From: Anoxybacteroides rupiense
Lineage (GTDB): Bacteria; Bacillota; Bacilli; Bacillales; Anoxybacillaceae
Length of the DNA stretch: 64,000 bases
Direction of reading: 5' to 3'
NCBI RefSeq assembly: GCF_014196195.1
Contig: NZ_JACIDF010000009.1
Coordinates: 1-64,000 of the forward strand
Shown here one piece after another: positions 25,519-35,527 of this stretch (the stretch's first letter is position 1; each line of letters begins with the position of its first letter). Made by a program: the position numbers and the translations under genes. Below the pieces are notes generated by a model that worked only from the letters and a program-made list of their open reading frames with translations, was not told the origin of the DNA and made no database searches.

Positions 25519-26673
25519 ATGAAAATAGGGATTATTGGTAATTACGGACATCATAATAATGGCGACGAAGCAATTTTGATGGGGATTCTCAAGCAATTGA
25601 CGGAAGAATTGGCGATCAGCAAAACGGATATCGTCATTTTTAGCCATAATCCTGAAAATACAGAGGAACGGTATGGAGTCCGAGCCATTCCGCTTCTTTC
25701 GCGAAAAAAAAGCCTTCTGCTTACCATTTTAGCTACCCTTAAGGCTAATTATTTGCGAATGAAGGAACTGGATGTGCTGATCATTGGCGGCGGCGGTTTA
25801 TTAATGGATTTATATAAACGAGATGCACCGTTGTATGCAACGCTCGGCATGCTAGGACATTACGCCGGATGCAAGGTCGTGATTTATGGAGTAGGTGCAG
25901 GGCCGATCCGTACAAAGGCAGGTGCTTTTTTTATTAAACAGCTGCTGAAAAAGGCCCAGCAAATTTCTGTAAGAGACGAGAGTTCAAGGAAACTGCTTCA
26001 ATCGCTCCAAGTAAAAAAAGAGATTGAGGTCATTGGCGATCCAGCTCTATTTTTAGCACGTTCATCGAAAAAAATGCAGCGAGATTCGGTTCGCCAAATT
26101 GCTGTGACAGCTGTTCCGTACTACAGCTCCCAATATTGGCCGACGACAGATGAACAGAAGTATCAGCAATATATTTCAGGCATGGCGCAAAATTTAGATG
26201 AACTCATTCGTCAAAAAGGGGTTCATATTACATTTTTTTCGACAAAATATCCCCAAGATGTGCAAGTAACAAAAGACATTGCCTCTTTCATGCAATATCG
26301 CGATAAAGTCGTCATTATCGATCAAAATTTATATCCGAGTGAGATTTTATCGCTTTGTGAGTCGCATGATCTCGTGATTGGGACAAGGCTGCACTCTCTT
26401 ATTTTAGGAATCGCTGCGAAAACTCCGGTGATTGGTGTCGGGTATCACCCGAAGGTCCAGCATTTTCTGACTGCTATTCAGCAGCTTGATCGCTATATTG
26501 CGATCGAGAAATTAGCACAAGATGATCAGTTGATGCTGCAAATGGTCAATGAAATCGAAAAGAATTGGCCGGAAGTCCAGCAGCGTATCGAGTTGATATC
26601 TGAGAATATGAAAAACGAGGCCGAGAAGGGAATACAACTGTTACAGAGGATAATAGGTGAGAAGCATGTCTAA
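25519..26673 (+). CDS. csaB: CsaB, polysaccharide pyruvyl transferase
   Basis: 384 residues. CsaB adds ketal pyruvate to a sugar of the secondary cell-wall polymer, the modification that SLH domains recognise. The N-terminal signature GNYGHHNNGDEAILMGIL (about 8-25) and IIGGGGLLMDLY (about 90-101) are typical of the family, as is the late motif IGTRLHSLILGIAA (about 290-303). It acts in the cytoplasm at the membrane face. It starts an operon with a glycosyltransferase (8-base overlap) and directly follows a cluster of four SLH-protein genes, which fits the pathway. Confidence 0.93.
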   Translation: MKIGIIGNYGHHNNGDEAILMGILKQLTEELAISKTDIVIFSHNPENTEERYGVRAIPLLSRKKSLLLTILATLKANYLRMKELDVLIIGGGGLLMDLYKRDAPLYATLGMLGHYAGCKVVIYGVGAGPIRTKAGAFFIKQLLKKAQQISVRDESSRKLLQSLQVKKEIEVIGDPALFLARSSKKMQRDSVRQIAVTAVPYYSSQYWPTTDEQKYQQYISGMAQNLDELIRQKGVHITFFSTKYPQDVQVTKDIASFMQYRDKVVIIDQNLYPSEILSLCESHDLVIGTRLHSLILGIAAKTPVIGVGYHPKVQHFLTAIQQLDRYIAIEKLAQDDQLMLQMVNEIEKNWPEVQQRIELISENMKNEAEKGIQLLQRIIGEKHV

Positions 26674-27778
26674 TCGAAAAGTATTAGTGCTTAGCAATAT
26701 GTATCCGACTGAAAAGGCAAAAGCTTTTGGGATTTTTGTAAAAAATCAAGTCGTCGCTTTACAGAAGGCGGGATTGGATGTTGATGTCATTGCTGTAACC
26801 AATCCAAGTATGAAAAAACAAGCGGTTCTGATCAAATATCTGGTTTGGCTGTTGAAAGTGCTAATTCATACGGTGGTTTGCGGAAGACGGTATGATGTCG
26901 TTCATGTCCATTATGTTTTTCCGACAGGCATATTAGGCCTTTTATATAGAAAGCTTTGGAAAACGAGATTCATTGTGACGGCGCATGGCGGAGATATTGA
27001 ACGAATGGCGCATAAAAGTAAGAGAATTTGGCAATGGACAAAATATATTCTTCAGGAAGCTGATCACGTGATTGCGGTAGGACCGAAGCTTTATGAAGAG
27101 ATTTATGAGCAATTTGGCGTGGCGAAAGAGAAAATTTCGATTATTAATATGGGAGTCAATCGCGAAGTGTTTCAGCCGATGAACAAACAAGAGGCGCGTA
27201 AGCTGTGCGGAATAGCCGACGATGTGATTCCTGTTTTATATGTCGGCAACATGATTGAGCAAAAAGGGCTGCTTGAGCTTGTTGATGCATTTGCTATGCT
27301 GAAACAGGAGTATCCGAACGCCAATCTTTATATGATTGGCCAGAAAAAAGATGGAGCGTTTTATCAACGGCTTTTGCAGCGAATGGAACAAAGCGGTGCG
27401 CAGGATATTCACATGCTGGATGCGATGAATCAATCAGAGCTAGCCATGTGGATGTCGGCAGCTGAAGTGTTTGTGCTGCCTTCCCATTTGGAAGGATTCG
27501 GGCTTGTTGCTTTAGAAGCGATGTCTTGCCATACGCCGGTGGTCGGTAGCGATGTCGGCGGACTTTCTTATTTATTGAGCGGCGGCGCCGGTATATTGGT
27601 CGAGCCCCGTAACAAGGAATCATTATATGAAGGAATAAAAACAGTGCTTAGCGATGCGAAAATGAGGGAACAATTAATTCAAAAAGGTGAGCTTCGCGCT
27701 CAAGAGAACGATGGAAAGCGAATCGTTGAACGAGTGATTCAACTTTATTCACCTCCGGAGGGAGTACGGGATGCGTAG
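26666..27778 (+). CDS. Family 4 glycosyltransferase
   Basis: 370 residues from the ATG at 26666, overlapping the csaB stop by 8 bases. It has a GT-B fold with an N-terminal acceptor domain (RKVLVLSNMYPTEK, then VVHVHYVFPTG), the link VNREVFQP and a C-terminal nucleotide-sugar domain with LPSHLEGFGLVALEAM (about 270-286), the E-x7-E motif of GT4. It would transfer a sugar to a growing polymer repeat on the cytoplasmic face. The context points to secondary wall polymer or exopolysaccharide. Donor and acceptor are unknown. Confidence 0.87.
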   Translation: MSNRKVLVLSNMYPTEKAKAFGIFVKNQVVALQKAGLDVDVIAVTNPSMKKQAVLIKYLVWLLKVLIHTVVCGRRYDVVHVHYVFPTGILGLLYRKLWKTRFIVTAHGGDIERMAHKSKRIWQWTKYILQEADHVIAVGPKLYEEIYEQFGVAKEKISIINMGVNREVFQPMNKQEARKLCGIADDVIPVLYVGNMIEQKGLLELVDAFAMLKQEYPNANLYMIGQKKDGAFYQRLLQRMEQSGAQDIHMLDAMNQSELAMWMSAAEVFVLPSHLEGFGLVALEAMSCHTPVVGSDVGGLSYLLSGGAGILVEPRNKESLYEGIKTVLSDAKMREQLIQKGELRAQENDGKRIVERVIQLYSPPEGVRDA

Positions 27779-28256
27779 AAAAAACAAAGACAGAAAAAAG
27801 GTGCTATTTATTGCTTCCCTTGGAGGGCATTTAACGCAATTGTTGCAATTAAAGCCTCTTTTTTCTGCGTACGATTATCATATTGTAACGGAAAAATCGG
27901 TCATCACGAAAGAATTGAGCAAACAGTATAAGATTTCTTTTTTAATGTATGGAGCAAGGAATTATCCGTTCCGATATATTTTTAAATTTTCCTATAATGT
28001 CATCATGTCTTTGTATTATTTTCTTCGCGAAAAGCCGGATGTTGTGGTGACAACAGGCGCTCATACGGCCGTGCCCATGTGTTATATTGCTAAGTTGTTT
28101 GGCAAAAAAGTCATTTTTATCGAGAGCTTTGCGAAAACCACGACTCCGACGATTTCAGGAAAATTGGTGTATCCAATTGCTGATTTATTCATTGTGCAGT
28201 GGGAAACAATGAAAAAACATTACCCGAAAGCGGTTTATGGAGGTTCGATCTATTGA
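27771..28256 (+). CDS. PssD/Alg14-like glycosyltransferase subunit
   Basis: 161 residues. The N-terminal segment VLFIASLGGHLTQLLQL and the membrane-associating region (FKFSYNVIMSLYYFL) resemble Alg14/PssD/Cps14F. These proteins anchor and activate a separate catalytic Alg13-like subunit, here the next gene. The ATG follows GGAGGGAG and overlaps the previous stop by 8 bases. The pair probably adds the second sugar to a lipid-linked repeat. Confidence 0.85.
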   Translation: MRRKNKDRKKVLFIASLGGHLTQLLQLKPLFSAYDYHIVTEKSVITKELSKQYKISFLMYGARNYPFRYIFKFSYNVIMSLYYFLREKPDVVVTTGAHTAVPMCYIAKLFGKKVIFIESFAKTTTPTISGKLVYPIADLFIVQWETMKKHYPKAVYGGSIY

Positions 28257-28735
28257 TTTTTGTTGTGTTGGGAACTCATGAGCTGCCTTTTACGAGGCTG
28301 TTGCGGGAAGTAGAAAAGCAAATTATCTCTGGAAATATTAAAGAAGAAGTGATTGTGCAGCAAGGGCATACGCCTTACGAATCGCCACATATGAACATGA
28401 TGACATTTACAAGCTATGAGGAAATGGAACGGCTGTACCGGGAAGCGAGCATGATTATTACTCATGGAGGAACAGGATCCATTACGACAGGGGCAAAAAT
28501 GGGCAAGAAAATGATTGCTGCCCCTCGTCTCATGAAATATGGAGAGCACAACGATGACCATCAGCTGGAAATCGTGCAGCAGTTTGAAAAGACGGGACAC
28601 ATTTTAGCATGGTATGAAAACGAAGATTTCAGCGAAGTGCTGAAAAAAGCCAAGCAGTTTGAACCTGTTCCGTTTGTCAGTGGAAATGATGAAATTGTCT
28701 CTATTATTCGTTCATTTATTGATAAGCATGCATAA
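28253..28735 (+). CDS. PssE/Alg13-like glycosyltransferase catalytic subunit
   Basis: 160 residues. The protein should begin at the TTG at 28253 (IFVVLGTHELPF follows directly), which overlaps the PssD-like stop in the sequence ATTGA and lies behind GGAGG. The frame is open further upstream only as shadow. The C-terminal half has the donor-binding GT-B motif (MIITHGGTGSITTG, about 77-90), as in Alg13/PssE/MurG. It functions as a two-subunit enzyme with the upstream protein. Confidence 0.87.
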   Translation: MIFVVLGTHELPFTRLLREVEKQIISGNIKEEVIVQQGHTPYESPHMNMMTFTSYEEMERLYREASMIITHGGTGSITTGAKMGKKMIAAPRLMKYGEHNDDHQLEIVQQFEKTGHILAWYENEDFSEVLKKAKQFEPVPFVSGNDEIVSIIRSFIDKHA

Positions 28736-28764
28736 ATGAAAGCAGAGATTCGGCAGGTGAGGTT

Positions 28765-30252
28765 GTGAGTACAAAACGTTTTTTTCAATTGATTGGAGTA
28801 GTCACCATTGTCAATGTGCTTTCGCGTTTTTTAGGTTTTGTTCGAGAAGCTGTCATCGGTTATCAATTTGGCACGTCATCGCTTGCCGATAGCGTCATTT
28901 TAGCCTATACCATTCCTAATTTTGTCTACTCCGTGCTGGGAGGGGCTGTAGCGACTGCTTATATTAGCGTATATAGCAAAATGGATCGTGACATCCATAA
29001 GCAGCGGTTTCACGATGTCATTTTCACCTATTTGCTCCTGTTTTGCGTTGGATTAACAGGCTTGTTTATGATTTTATCAAAGCAGGTGGTCCAACTCTTT
29101 TTTAATGGGCTCCATCCGTCTGAAGTGGCGATGACATCGAAATTGTTTTTCATGATGGCTCCCGCAACCCTTTTTCTTGTTTTTTCGATGTGGTTTTCCG
29201 GCATTTTGAATGTGCGCGGCCAATTTTATAGCGCCTCGTTTGCCACATTGGCCAACAATGCTTTTTTTATTTTCATCGCCGTCCTCCTTTATCCGGCCAT
29301 CGGCGTATATGCGTATGGATGGGGAGCGACAGTCAGCGCTGCGATCATGGTGGCTGTGCTCGTTTATTATATGTATAAGAGCGGCGTGCTCTGTTTCCGT
29401 CTCCGTTTTCATGTTTCGGAAAAGGAATACGTGCTTCGCATGCTTAAGATCGCTATGCCTGTTTTATTGGGCGGAGCGACTCTGCAGTTTTATTTTTTTA
29501 CCCAGCGCATGTTTGCTTCGCAGCTGGATGACGGGTATGTCGCTGCGCTGAACTATGCCTCGAAGCTTGTTCAGCTTCCGCAAATGATTTTAATGACAGC
29601 GGCGACGACGGTGATCTATCCGCTGCTCGCTAAAAAGACGGCTGAACAGGATTATGAAGGAATTTCGCAAATCTTTTTCAAAGGTCTGCGTTTGCTCATC
29701 ATGTTTATTGTGCCTGTTTCTGTCTTTGTTTATGTATATGCGGAACCGATTGTAAAAATCATTTTTGAGTACGGATCGTTTACGGCGCAGTCGACGTCTA
29801 TGACGGCGGAGATGCTGAAAATCTTTGTGATCGGCATGTTTGCCCATGCAGCGAATCTGTTTGTCACGCGCTTTTTTTATGCGATGGAGAAATCGTTCGC
29901 GCCAGTCGCCACAGGGATCGTGGCTGTTTTTGGCGTCAATATTGCGCTCATTTCCTTTTTTATTGACCAATATGGAGCGGCCTCCATCGCCTGGGGAACG
30001 ACGATTAGCGCTTTATTCCAATTCTTTTCCTTGCTCGTTCTTGGCACGCGTCAGTTAAAGCTGCGAATGGATACAGGAGCGCTATGGGGAAAATTGCTCC
30101 TGTCTCTTCTCATCGTGACGGCCGTCGTTTGGCTGAGCCGCTTATGGATTCATACCGGCTATGATTTACTTGATTTATGTCTTGCGGGCTGCTTATTTGC
30201 CGTGACTGCCTATGCTCTTTTTCGAACCGCGGGCTTGCTTTCGCAAGGATAA
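28765..30252 (+). CDS. murJ: MurJ/MviN-type lipid-linked oligosaccharide flippase
   Basis: 495 residues with about 14 membrane helices. The MurJ-like N-terminus SRFLGFVREAVIGYQFG (about 17-33) carries the conserved arginines, and GILNVRGQFYSASFATLANN (about 150-169) is typical. The GTG start at 28765 follows GGTGAGG. Members of this family flip lipid II or other undecaprenyl-linked sugars. Because it lies in a wall-polymer operon after glycosyltransferases, it may export that polymer's repeat unit and not be the main lipid II flippase. The substrate is inference. Confidence 0.87.
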   Translation: MSTKRFFQLIGVVTIVNVLSRFLGFVREAVIGYQFGTSSLADSVILAYTIPNFVYSVLGGAVATAYISVYSKMDRDIHKQRFHDVIFTYLLLFCVGLTGLFMILSKQVVQLFFNGLHPSEVAMTSKLFFMMAPATLFLVFSMWFSGILNVRGQFYSASFATLANNAFFIFIAVLLYPAIGVYAYGWGATVSAAIMVAVLVYYMYKSGVLCFRLRFHVSEKEYVLRMLKIAMPVLLGGATLQFYFFTQRMFASQLDDGYVAALNYASKLVQLPQMILMTAATTVIYPLLAKKTAEQDYEGISQIFFKGLRLLIMFIVPVSVFVYVYAEPIVKIIFEYGSFTAQSTSMTAEMLKIFVIGMFAHAANLFVTRFFYAMEKSFAPVATGIVAVFGVNIALISFFIDQYGAASIAWGTTISALFQFFSLLVLGTRQLKLRMDTGALWGKLLLSLLIVTAVVWLSRLWIHTGYDLLDLCLAGCLFAVTAYALFRTAGLLSQG

Positions 30253-30271
30253 GGCTTTTTTTAAAAAACCT

Positions 30272-30315
30272 TCAGCTTGTCGACTTTGTCGACAAGCTGA
30301 TTTTTTTTTTTTTTG
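30272..30315 (+). terminator. Terminator after the flippase gene
   Basis: TCAGCTTGTCGAC and GTCGACAAGCTGA form a perfect 13-bp stem with a 3-base loop, followed by about 15 T residues. Confidence 0.93.
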
Positions 30316-30427
30316 CGTTATCTGTCGATTCTTGGGATTTAAATGATATATAATGGGGTTATATCCGCGAACATCCGCGAAGTCACTAGATTTTAAGAAA
30401 TTTTTTGTTTATGTCATAGATTGAATA

Positions 30428-30436
30428 TGCTATAAT
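30428..30436 (+). promoter_or_regulatory. Extended -10 promoter of tagO
   Basis: TGCTATAAT is an extended -10 element about 98 bases before the tagO ATG. No good -35 is seen, as is usual with extended -10 promoters. Confidence 0.45.
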
Positions 30437-30533
30437 CGACGCTGTGGGCTTTTGTACTGAGAAATTTGGCAATGAACGGTTTTGGTTTGAATGTGACATT
30501 AATGGTTATCCTAGGACATAGGGGAGGGTTCCC

Positions 30534-31601
30534 ATGTTATATCTATACTTAACGATGCTTATATGCTTTGCGTTATCCGTTATTTTTACTCCATTTGTGA
30601 AAAAATTGGCTTTTCTTGTAGGAGCCACAGATAAACCGAATCAACGAAAAGTGCACCAAAAAATTATGCCGCGTTTAGGAGGGCTGGCGATTTATGTCAG
30701 CGCCATGATTGGATATTTGATTTTACGGCCTTGGAACGAAGATTCGCTTTATATTTTATTAGGAAGTCTGATCATTGTGGCCGTTGGGATCTTGGATGAT
30801 ATCTACGAACTGCCGGCTAAAGTGAAGTTTTTAGGCCAATTCGTTGCCGCCTTTATCGTGGTTGTCATTGCCGGTGTACAAGTGACCTTTATTAATTTGC
30901 CATTCGGCGGGCAATTGCATTTTGGAATGTTAAGCATACCGATTTCGATTTTATGGATTGTGGGAATTACGAATGCGATCAACCTTATTGACGGGCTAGA
31001 TGGCTTGGCTGCCGGTGTCTCAGCGATTGCTTTAATCACGATTTCTGGAATGGCGTTGATTATGGGAGACTGGTTCGTCACTTCGATGGGATTGATTATT
31101 TTAGCGAGCACCTTGGGATTTTTGCTGTACAATTTTCATCCGGCAAAGATCTTTATGGGAGATACAGGGGCGCTCTTTTTAGGATATATGATTTCCGTAT
31201 TGTCACTGTTAGGCTTTAAAAACGTTACGTTTATCTCGTTTGTCGTGCCGGTGTTAATTCTCGGTGTGCCGATTTCGGATACATTTTTTGCTATCATTCG
31301 CCGCATTGTGAAAAAGCAGCCGCTTTCGGCTCCTGATAAATCTCATTTGCATCACTGTCTGCTCCGGCTCGGATACAGCCATCGGGAGACCGTGCTGATT
31401 ATTTACGGCATGAGCGCCGTTTTTGGGCTGCTGGCGATCATTTTATCGCAGGCCGCTGTTTGGGTGTCGATGATTATATTGGTTGTCGTACTGCTTGCCC
31501 TTGAGATTATTGCGGAGAAGATCGGTTTAGTGGATGCGAATTATCGCCCCATTTTGAAAATCATGCGCGTGATTCGCTACGCGAATGGAAAACAAAATTA
31601 A
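30534..31601 (+). CDS. tagO: TagO/WecA-type undecaprenyl-phosphate GlcNAc-1-phosphate transferase
   Basis: 355 residues with about ten membrane helices. Conserved segments of the MraY/WecA family are present: VHQKIMPRLGGLAIY (about 43-57), LDDIYELP with the Mg-binding aspartates (about 88-96), NLIDGLDGLAAG (about 150-161), FMGDTGALFLGY (about 208-219) and SHLHHCLLRLGY at the last cytoplasmic loop. It starts wall teichoic acid or other wall polymer synthesis by moving GlcNAc-1-P to undecaprenyl phosphate. The ATG follows AGGGGAGGG. Convergent with the LCP ligase gene. Confidence 0.94.
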   Translation: MLYLYLTMLICFALSVIFTPFVKKLAFLVGATDKPNQRKVHQKIMPRLGGLAIYVSAMIGYLILRPWNEDSLYILLGSLIIVAVGILDDIYELPAKVKFLGQFVAAFIVVVIAGVQVTFINLPFGGQLHFGMLSIPISILWIVGITNAINLIDGLDGLAAGVSAIALITISGMALIMGDWFVTSMGLIILASTLGFLLYNFHPAKIFMGDTGALFLGYMISVLSLLGFKNVTFISFVVPVLILGVPISDTFFAIIRRIVKKQPLSAPDKSHLHHCLLRLGYSHRETVLIIYGMSAVFGLLAIILSQAAVWVSMIILVVVLLALEIIAEKIGLVDANYRPILKIMRVIRYANGKQN

Positions 31602-31636
31602 AAAAACCGCCTTGCTTTTATGCAAGGCGGTTTTTT
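31601..31636. terminator. Bidirectional terminator between tagO and lytR
   Basis: AAAAAACCGCCTTGC and GCAAGGCGGTTTTTT form a perfect stem with a 6-base loop. It works for both convergent genes. Confidence 0.93.
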
Positions 31637-31644
31637 GCGTTTGT

Positions 31645-32694
31645 TTATGGTTGTCCGTCGTCATCAGCGTGATCTGTTTGGCTGTTGGCTTCTGAATCGC
31701 TGTTGTCCGTAGAAGTAGTAGTATCCAGCCCTTGCAAATGATTTTTCAGCTCTTGAGAGATCTCTTCGACAGACTGTTCGTCGAGCTTATAATAGTAAAC
31801 TCCGTCAATGTAATCATCGGTTCCTTTTAAGTGAAGGGATTCAATATTAAGCTTTCCTTCGCTGCTTGTTGCATAATAAATCAGCGATTTCATTTCATCA
31901 AACGTTAAGTTCGTTTTCATATTGTCTCCGATCGCTTCTAACAGATCATCATATTTGGTAATCGAACGGACGCTGCTTGCTTTTTTTATAATGGCTTTTA
32001 AAATTTCTTGCTGGCGCTTTCCGCGCTCGATATCGTTATCAAGCTTTCTTGTTCTCGCAAGAGCCAGCGCTTGCTCGCCATTTAATGTTTGCCATCCTTT
32101 TTTCAGAACAATCGCATTATGATGGTCTTCGGAGTCTTTTTCTTTAAGATTATATGGCACTTCTACTTCAATTCCGCCTAAGGCGTCCACCACGTCCATA
32201 AAAGCATAGAAGTTCATTTTGACATAGTAGTCAATTTGAATATCAAACAGCTGCTCAACCGTTTCAATGGTTCCTTTTACACCGCCAAAGGCGTGGGCGT
32301 GGGTGATTTTATCCCGTCTTTCCTCTGACGGAATATATACATACGAGTCACGCGGAATACTTACTAATTTGACAGATTTCTTTTTGGCATCGAATGTCGC
32401 TAGCATTAACGCATCTGAGCGTGTATCGCTTTTGAAGTTTCGCGAACGGCTGTCATCAATGCCGATAAACAAGATGGAGAAATTATCAATTTTCAGGTTT
32501 GGGCGATCTTGGTCTCGTCCTTTGATCTCCTCATACGATTTATTGATCACAGATTCCGCCTTATGCATAAGGAACGAAGCGTAGCAAGTAGCTCCCAGCA
32601 CAAGCAGCAAAATAGGCGTCAATATCCATAATAATATGCGCTTTCTGCGCTTTTTCTTTTTTTGCTTTTTACGATAGGTTCGTTTATTGGTCAT
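31645..32694 (-). CDS. LytR-CpsA-Psr (LCP) family polymer ligase
   Basis: 349 residues. I start at the ATG at 32694, after GAAGAGGAG; the frame extends upstream but without signal. A very basic N-terminal stretch and one membrane helix (about 20-40) precede an extracellular LCP domain with SILFIGIDDSRSR (about 75-87), SDALMLATFD, SIPRDSYVYIP and ALALARTRKLDNDIERGKRQ. LCP enzymes move wall teichoic acid or other polymers from undecaprenyl carrier to peptidoglycan. The acidic, Asp-rich C-terminal tail (about 325-349) is unstructured. The closest match by layout is B. subtilis LytR/TagU beside tagO. Confidence 0.92.
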   Translation of the reverse strand: MTNKRTYRKKQKKKKRRKRILLWILTPILLLVLGATCYASFLMHKAESVINKSYEEIKGRDQDRPNLKIDNFSILFIGIDDSRSRNFKSDTRSDALMLATFDAKKKSVKLVSIPRDSYVYIPSEERRDKITHAHAFGGVKGTIETVEQLFDIQIDYYVKMNFYAFMDVVDALGGIEVEVPYNLKEKDSEDHHNAIVLKKGWQTLNGEQALALARTRKLDNDIERGKRQQEILKAIIKKASSVRSITKYDDLLEAIGDNMKTNLTFDEMKSLIYYATSSEGKLNIESLHLKGTDDYIDGVYYYKLDEQSVEEISQELKNHLQGLDTTTSTDNSDSEANSQTDHADDDGQP

Positions 32695-32738
32695 TGATTG
32701 TTCTCCTCTTCTTTTTTCTAAGAGTGGTGAAAGGGAGG

Positions 32739-33374
32739 CTAAGAAATGGTCGTTTCCATATAGGTGACTTCCCCTTCTTGAATGTCCGCCCTTGCATTGG
32801 TTAAATCGGTGAGCCATTCGCAAAACGGCTGCTTGTTGTTTTCTTCGACAAATACCTCGATTTCGACATGATCTAGATAGTGAATGGCTTTCACATCATA
32901 AATGGAGGAGCGAAGGGCATTCTCCACTTTGCCAAGCCAATTGTAATCGATCGCAACATGCATAATGCGCATGAGGCGGCGTTCAACAATTTCCGCTGCT
33001 TTCAGCCCTTCGGATACCGCTTTGCTGTAAGCGCGGACGAGACCGCCGGCTCCAAGCTTAATGCCGCCAAAATAGCGAGTTACAACGACAACGGTGTCCT
33101 TTAGTCCTTTTTTCTTAAGCACTTCGAGCATCGGAACCCCAGCCGTGCCGCTTGGTTCACCGTCATCATTCGCTTTTTGGATGTGGTCATGCTCGCCGAT
33201 TAAATAAGCAGAGCAGTTATGCGTCGCATCCCAATGCTTTTTTTTGATCGTTTGAATGAACTGAGTCGCTTCCTCTTCCGTTGTTGCCCGATTGGCATAA
33301 CAAATGAATCGCGATTTTTCGATCACGATTTCACTTTCTCCATATCCTTTTACGGTATAATATTTATGCAGCAA
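32739..33374 (-). CDS. yvyE: YvyE/YigZ (IMPACT) family protein
   Basis: 211 residues. The first two thirds match the UPF0029/IMPACT domain (ESEIVIEKSRFICY, then HNCSAYLIGE, DDGEPSGTAGVPML and VVVTRYFGGIKLGAGGL). The last third is a DUF1949-type ferredoxin-like domain. The start is a TTG at 33374 behind GAGGTG. Its biochemical role is unclear; eukaryotic IMPACT modulates translation control. It sits divergently from degS, as yvyE does in B. subtilis. Confidence 0.9.
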   Translation of the reverse strand: MLHKYYTVKGYGESEIVIEKSRFICYANRATTEEEATQFIQTIKKKHWDATHNCSAYLIGEHDHIQKANDDGEPSGTAGVPMLEVLKKKGLKDTVVVVTRYFGGIKLGAGGLVRAYSKAVSEGLKAAEIVERRLMRIMHVAIDYNWLGKVENALRSSIYDVKAIHYLDHVEIEVFVEENNKQPFCEWLTDLTNARADIQEGEVTYMETTIS

Positions 33375-33633
33375 TGATGAAACACCTCACGATCATGCGG
33401 CACGCTGTTGCATATGTTTTTATTACCAATTCAATTTTTGGCGATAAGTTGCGTGAAACATGCTATACTTAAAAAAACAAGTATATGCCGTCGCCTACCG
33501 GTCGGGAACAGGTAGCGAAAAAGCATCTTTTTCTATTATAAATCGACAGCTTTTTTCCTTCAAATAAAACTTTTCGTTAGAAAAATTTGTATGATCTCTT
33601 GATACTTTTTTGTATAAGCACGGAGGATTTCGT

Positions 33634-34812
33634 ATGTCTTTGCCAAAAAAATTAAATGCGAAGGAATTAGATAAAATTGTCGAAAAAATGGTAAAAACGG
33701 TTCATCATAGCAAAGATGAAATTTTTCAGATCGGCGAACGTTCGCGCCATGAGTATGAGCATTTGATCAAGGAGCTAGAGGAAACAAAAACGCAAGTCAG
33801 CCTGATTATCGATGAAGCAGATCGACTGGAGGTGCAGGCGCGTCTGGCCAGACAGCGCTTATCAGAGGTGAACCGCCATTTTTCACGCTATTCCGAAATG
33901 GAAATCCGCGAGGCTTATGAAATCGCGCACGAGCTGCAAATGAAGCTGACGATGATTCGCGAGCAAGAAAGGCAGCTGCGGCTGCGGCGCGATGAATTGG
34001 AACGGCGTTTAGCCGCGCTAAAAGAAACCATTGAACGCGCCGATCATTTAATTGGACAAATCACTGTTGTCCTGAATTATTTGAACAGCGACTTTCGCCA
34101 AGTGGGCGAGTTTATAGAAGGGGCCAAACAAAAACAGGAGTTCGGTTTAAGGATTATCGAAGCTCAAGAAGAGGAACGCCGCCGCTTATCGCGAGAGATT
34201 CACGACGGTCCTGCCCAAATGCTCGCCCATGTGATGATGCGCTCGGATTTAATGGAGCGGATTATTCGACAACGCAGTGTCGATGAAGCGGTTCAAGAAT
34301 TGCGGGATTTTAAAAAAATGGTACGTTCTGCACTTTACGAAGTGAGAAGAATTATTTATGATTTAAGACCAATGGCGCTTGATGATCTGGGCTTAATACC
34401 TACCCTCCGTAAATATTTGCAAAATGTTGAGGAGTATAACCAGCAAACGAAAATTTCTTTTGTACATATTGGGGAGGAAAAACGATTGCCTGCCCATTTT
34501 GAGGTGGCGATTTTTCGCCTTGTCCAAGAATCGGTGCAAAACGCACTGAAGCATGCGGAGGCATCTGAGATTCAAGTGAAGGTAGAAATGAAGCAGCAGT
34601 ATCTTTTCCTAATGATTAAAGATAATGGAAAAGGATTTGATGTGAAGAAAAAGAAGGAAAATTCCTTTGGATTGATTGGGATGAAGGAACGAGTAGAATT
34701 ATTGGAAGGAACGATGAATATCCGTTCACAAATGGGTGTGGGAACAACCGTGTTTATTCAAATTCCGCTGTTAGAAACGACACAAACAAGAAGGGAGAGG
34801 ATCGATCAATGA
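33634..34812 (+). CDS. degS: DegS sensor histidine kinase
   Basis: 392 residues from the ATG at 33634 behind GGAGG. DegS is a soluble kinase of the HisKA_3/NarL class that phosphorylates DegU. A long coiled-coil N-terminal half (about 20-165) is followed by the phospho-site in [11 protein letters not shown] (His190, matching B. subtilis His189) and a HATPase domain (about 290-385) with [20 protein letters not shown] and GLIGMKERV. The last bases overlap degU (ATGA). The DegS-DegU pair controls exoenzymes, competence and the choice between motility and biofilm, which fits the neighbouring genes. An extended -10 element, TGCTATACT, lies near 33461. Confidence 0.95.
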   Translation: MSLPKKLNAKELDKIVEKMVKTVHHSKDEIFQIGERSRHEYEHLIKELEETKTQVSLIIDEADRLEVQARLARQRLSEVNRHFSRYSEMEIREAYEIAHELQMKLTMIREQERQLRLRRDELERRLAALKETIERADHLIGQITVVLNYLNSDFRQVGEFIEGAKQKQEFGLRIIEAQEEERRRLSREIHDGPAQMLAHVMMRSDLMERIIRQRSVDEAVQELRDFKKMVRSALYEVRRIIYDLRPMALDDLGLIPTLRKYLQNVEEYNQQTKISFVHIGEEKRLPAHFEVAIFRLVQESVQNALKHAEASEIQVKVEMKQQYLFLMIKDNGKGFDVKKKKENSFGLIGMKERVELLEGTMNIRSQMGVGTTVFIQIPLLETTQTRRERIDQ

Positions 34813-35489
34813 AAACACGCATCGTTATTATTGATGACCATCAATTATTTCGCGAAGGAGTCAAGCGGATTTTAGAATTCGAAGGACAATTTGAGGTAGT
34901 AGCTGAGGGAGCGGATGGCAGTGATGCGCTCGAGTTGGTGCAAAAGCATCAGCCGGATATCGTGATTATGGATATTAACATGCCGAATACGAATGGAGTG
35001 GAAGCGACGCGGCAGCTGGTGGAAACGTACCCTGACACAAAGGTGGTGGTCCTTTCCATTCACGATGATGAAAATTATGTGATGCATGCGCTGAAAACAG
35101 GCGCAACAGGCTATTTATTAAAGGATATGGATGCGGATACATTGATAGAAGCGGTCAAGGTCGTAGCAGAAGGCGGATCTTATTTACATCCGCGCGTGAC
35201 GCATAATTTAATTCAAGAATACCGCCGCCTCGCCGCAGGAACGAGCCAGAAGGTCGAAAAAACATCGCGCGAGGTATGTCTGCCGCTGCATTTGTTAACG
35301 CGCCGGGAGTGTGAGGTGCTGCAGCTTCTTGCGGACGGCAAAAGCAACCGCGGCATTGGCGAGGCGTTGTTTATAAGTGAAAAAACGGTGAAAAATCATG
35401 TCAGCAATATTCTTCAAAAACTAAATGTAAATGACCGTACACAAGCGGTTGTTGTGGCGATCAAAAACGGATGGGTGGAGGTCCGCTGA
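34809..35489 (+). CDS. degU: DegU response regulator
   Basis: 226 residues. The receiver domain (5-120) carries acidic pocket residues in IIDDHQLF, the phospho-Asp in [10 protein letters not shown] (about residue 56), Thr/Ser in SIHDDEN and Lys in LLKDMD. A LuxR-type HTH lies at about 160-220 ([36 protein letters not shown]). It starts in the degS stop (4-base overlap), so the two are co-translated. It should regulate flagellar and degradative-enzyme genes and comK. Confidence 0.96.
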   Translation: MKTRIVIIDDHQLFREGVKRILEFEGQFEVVAEGADGSDALELVQKHQPDIVIMDINMPNTNGVEATRQLVETYPDTKVVVLSIHDDENYVMHALKTGATGYLLKDMDADTLIEAVKVVAEGGSYLHPRVTHNLIQEYRRLAAGTSQKVEKTSREVCLPLHLLTRRECEVLQLLADGKSNRGIGEALFISEKTVKNHVSNILQKLNVNDRTQAVVVAIKNGWVEVR

Positions 35490-35494
35490 GCGCC

Positions 35495-35527
35495 AAGGCT
35501 GTCGAGAATTCGGCAGCCTTTTTTTGT
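35495..35527 (+). terminator. Terminator of degSU
   Basis: AAGGCTGTCG and CGGCAGCCTT form the stem (one wobble), followed by about eight T residues. Confidence 0.85.

Noticed and set aside
33480-33530. Riboswitch in the degS upstream region
   Set aside because: A CTACC/GGTAG hairpin is present but there is no terminator or known riboswitch motif; it is probably just leader structure.
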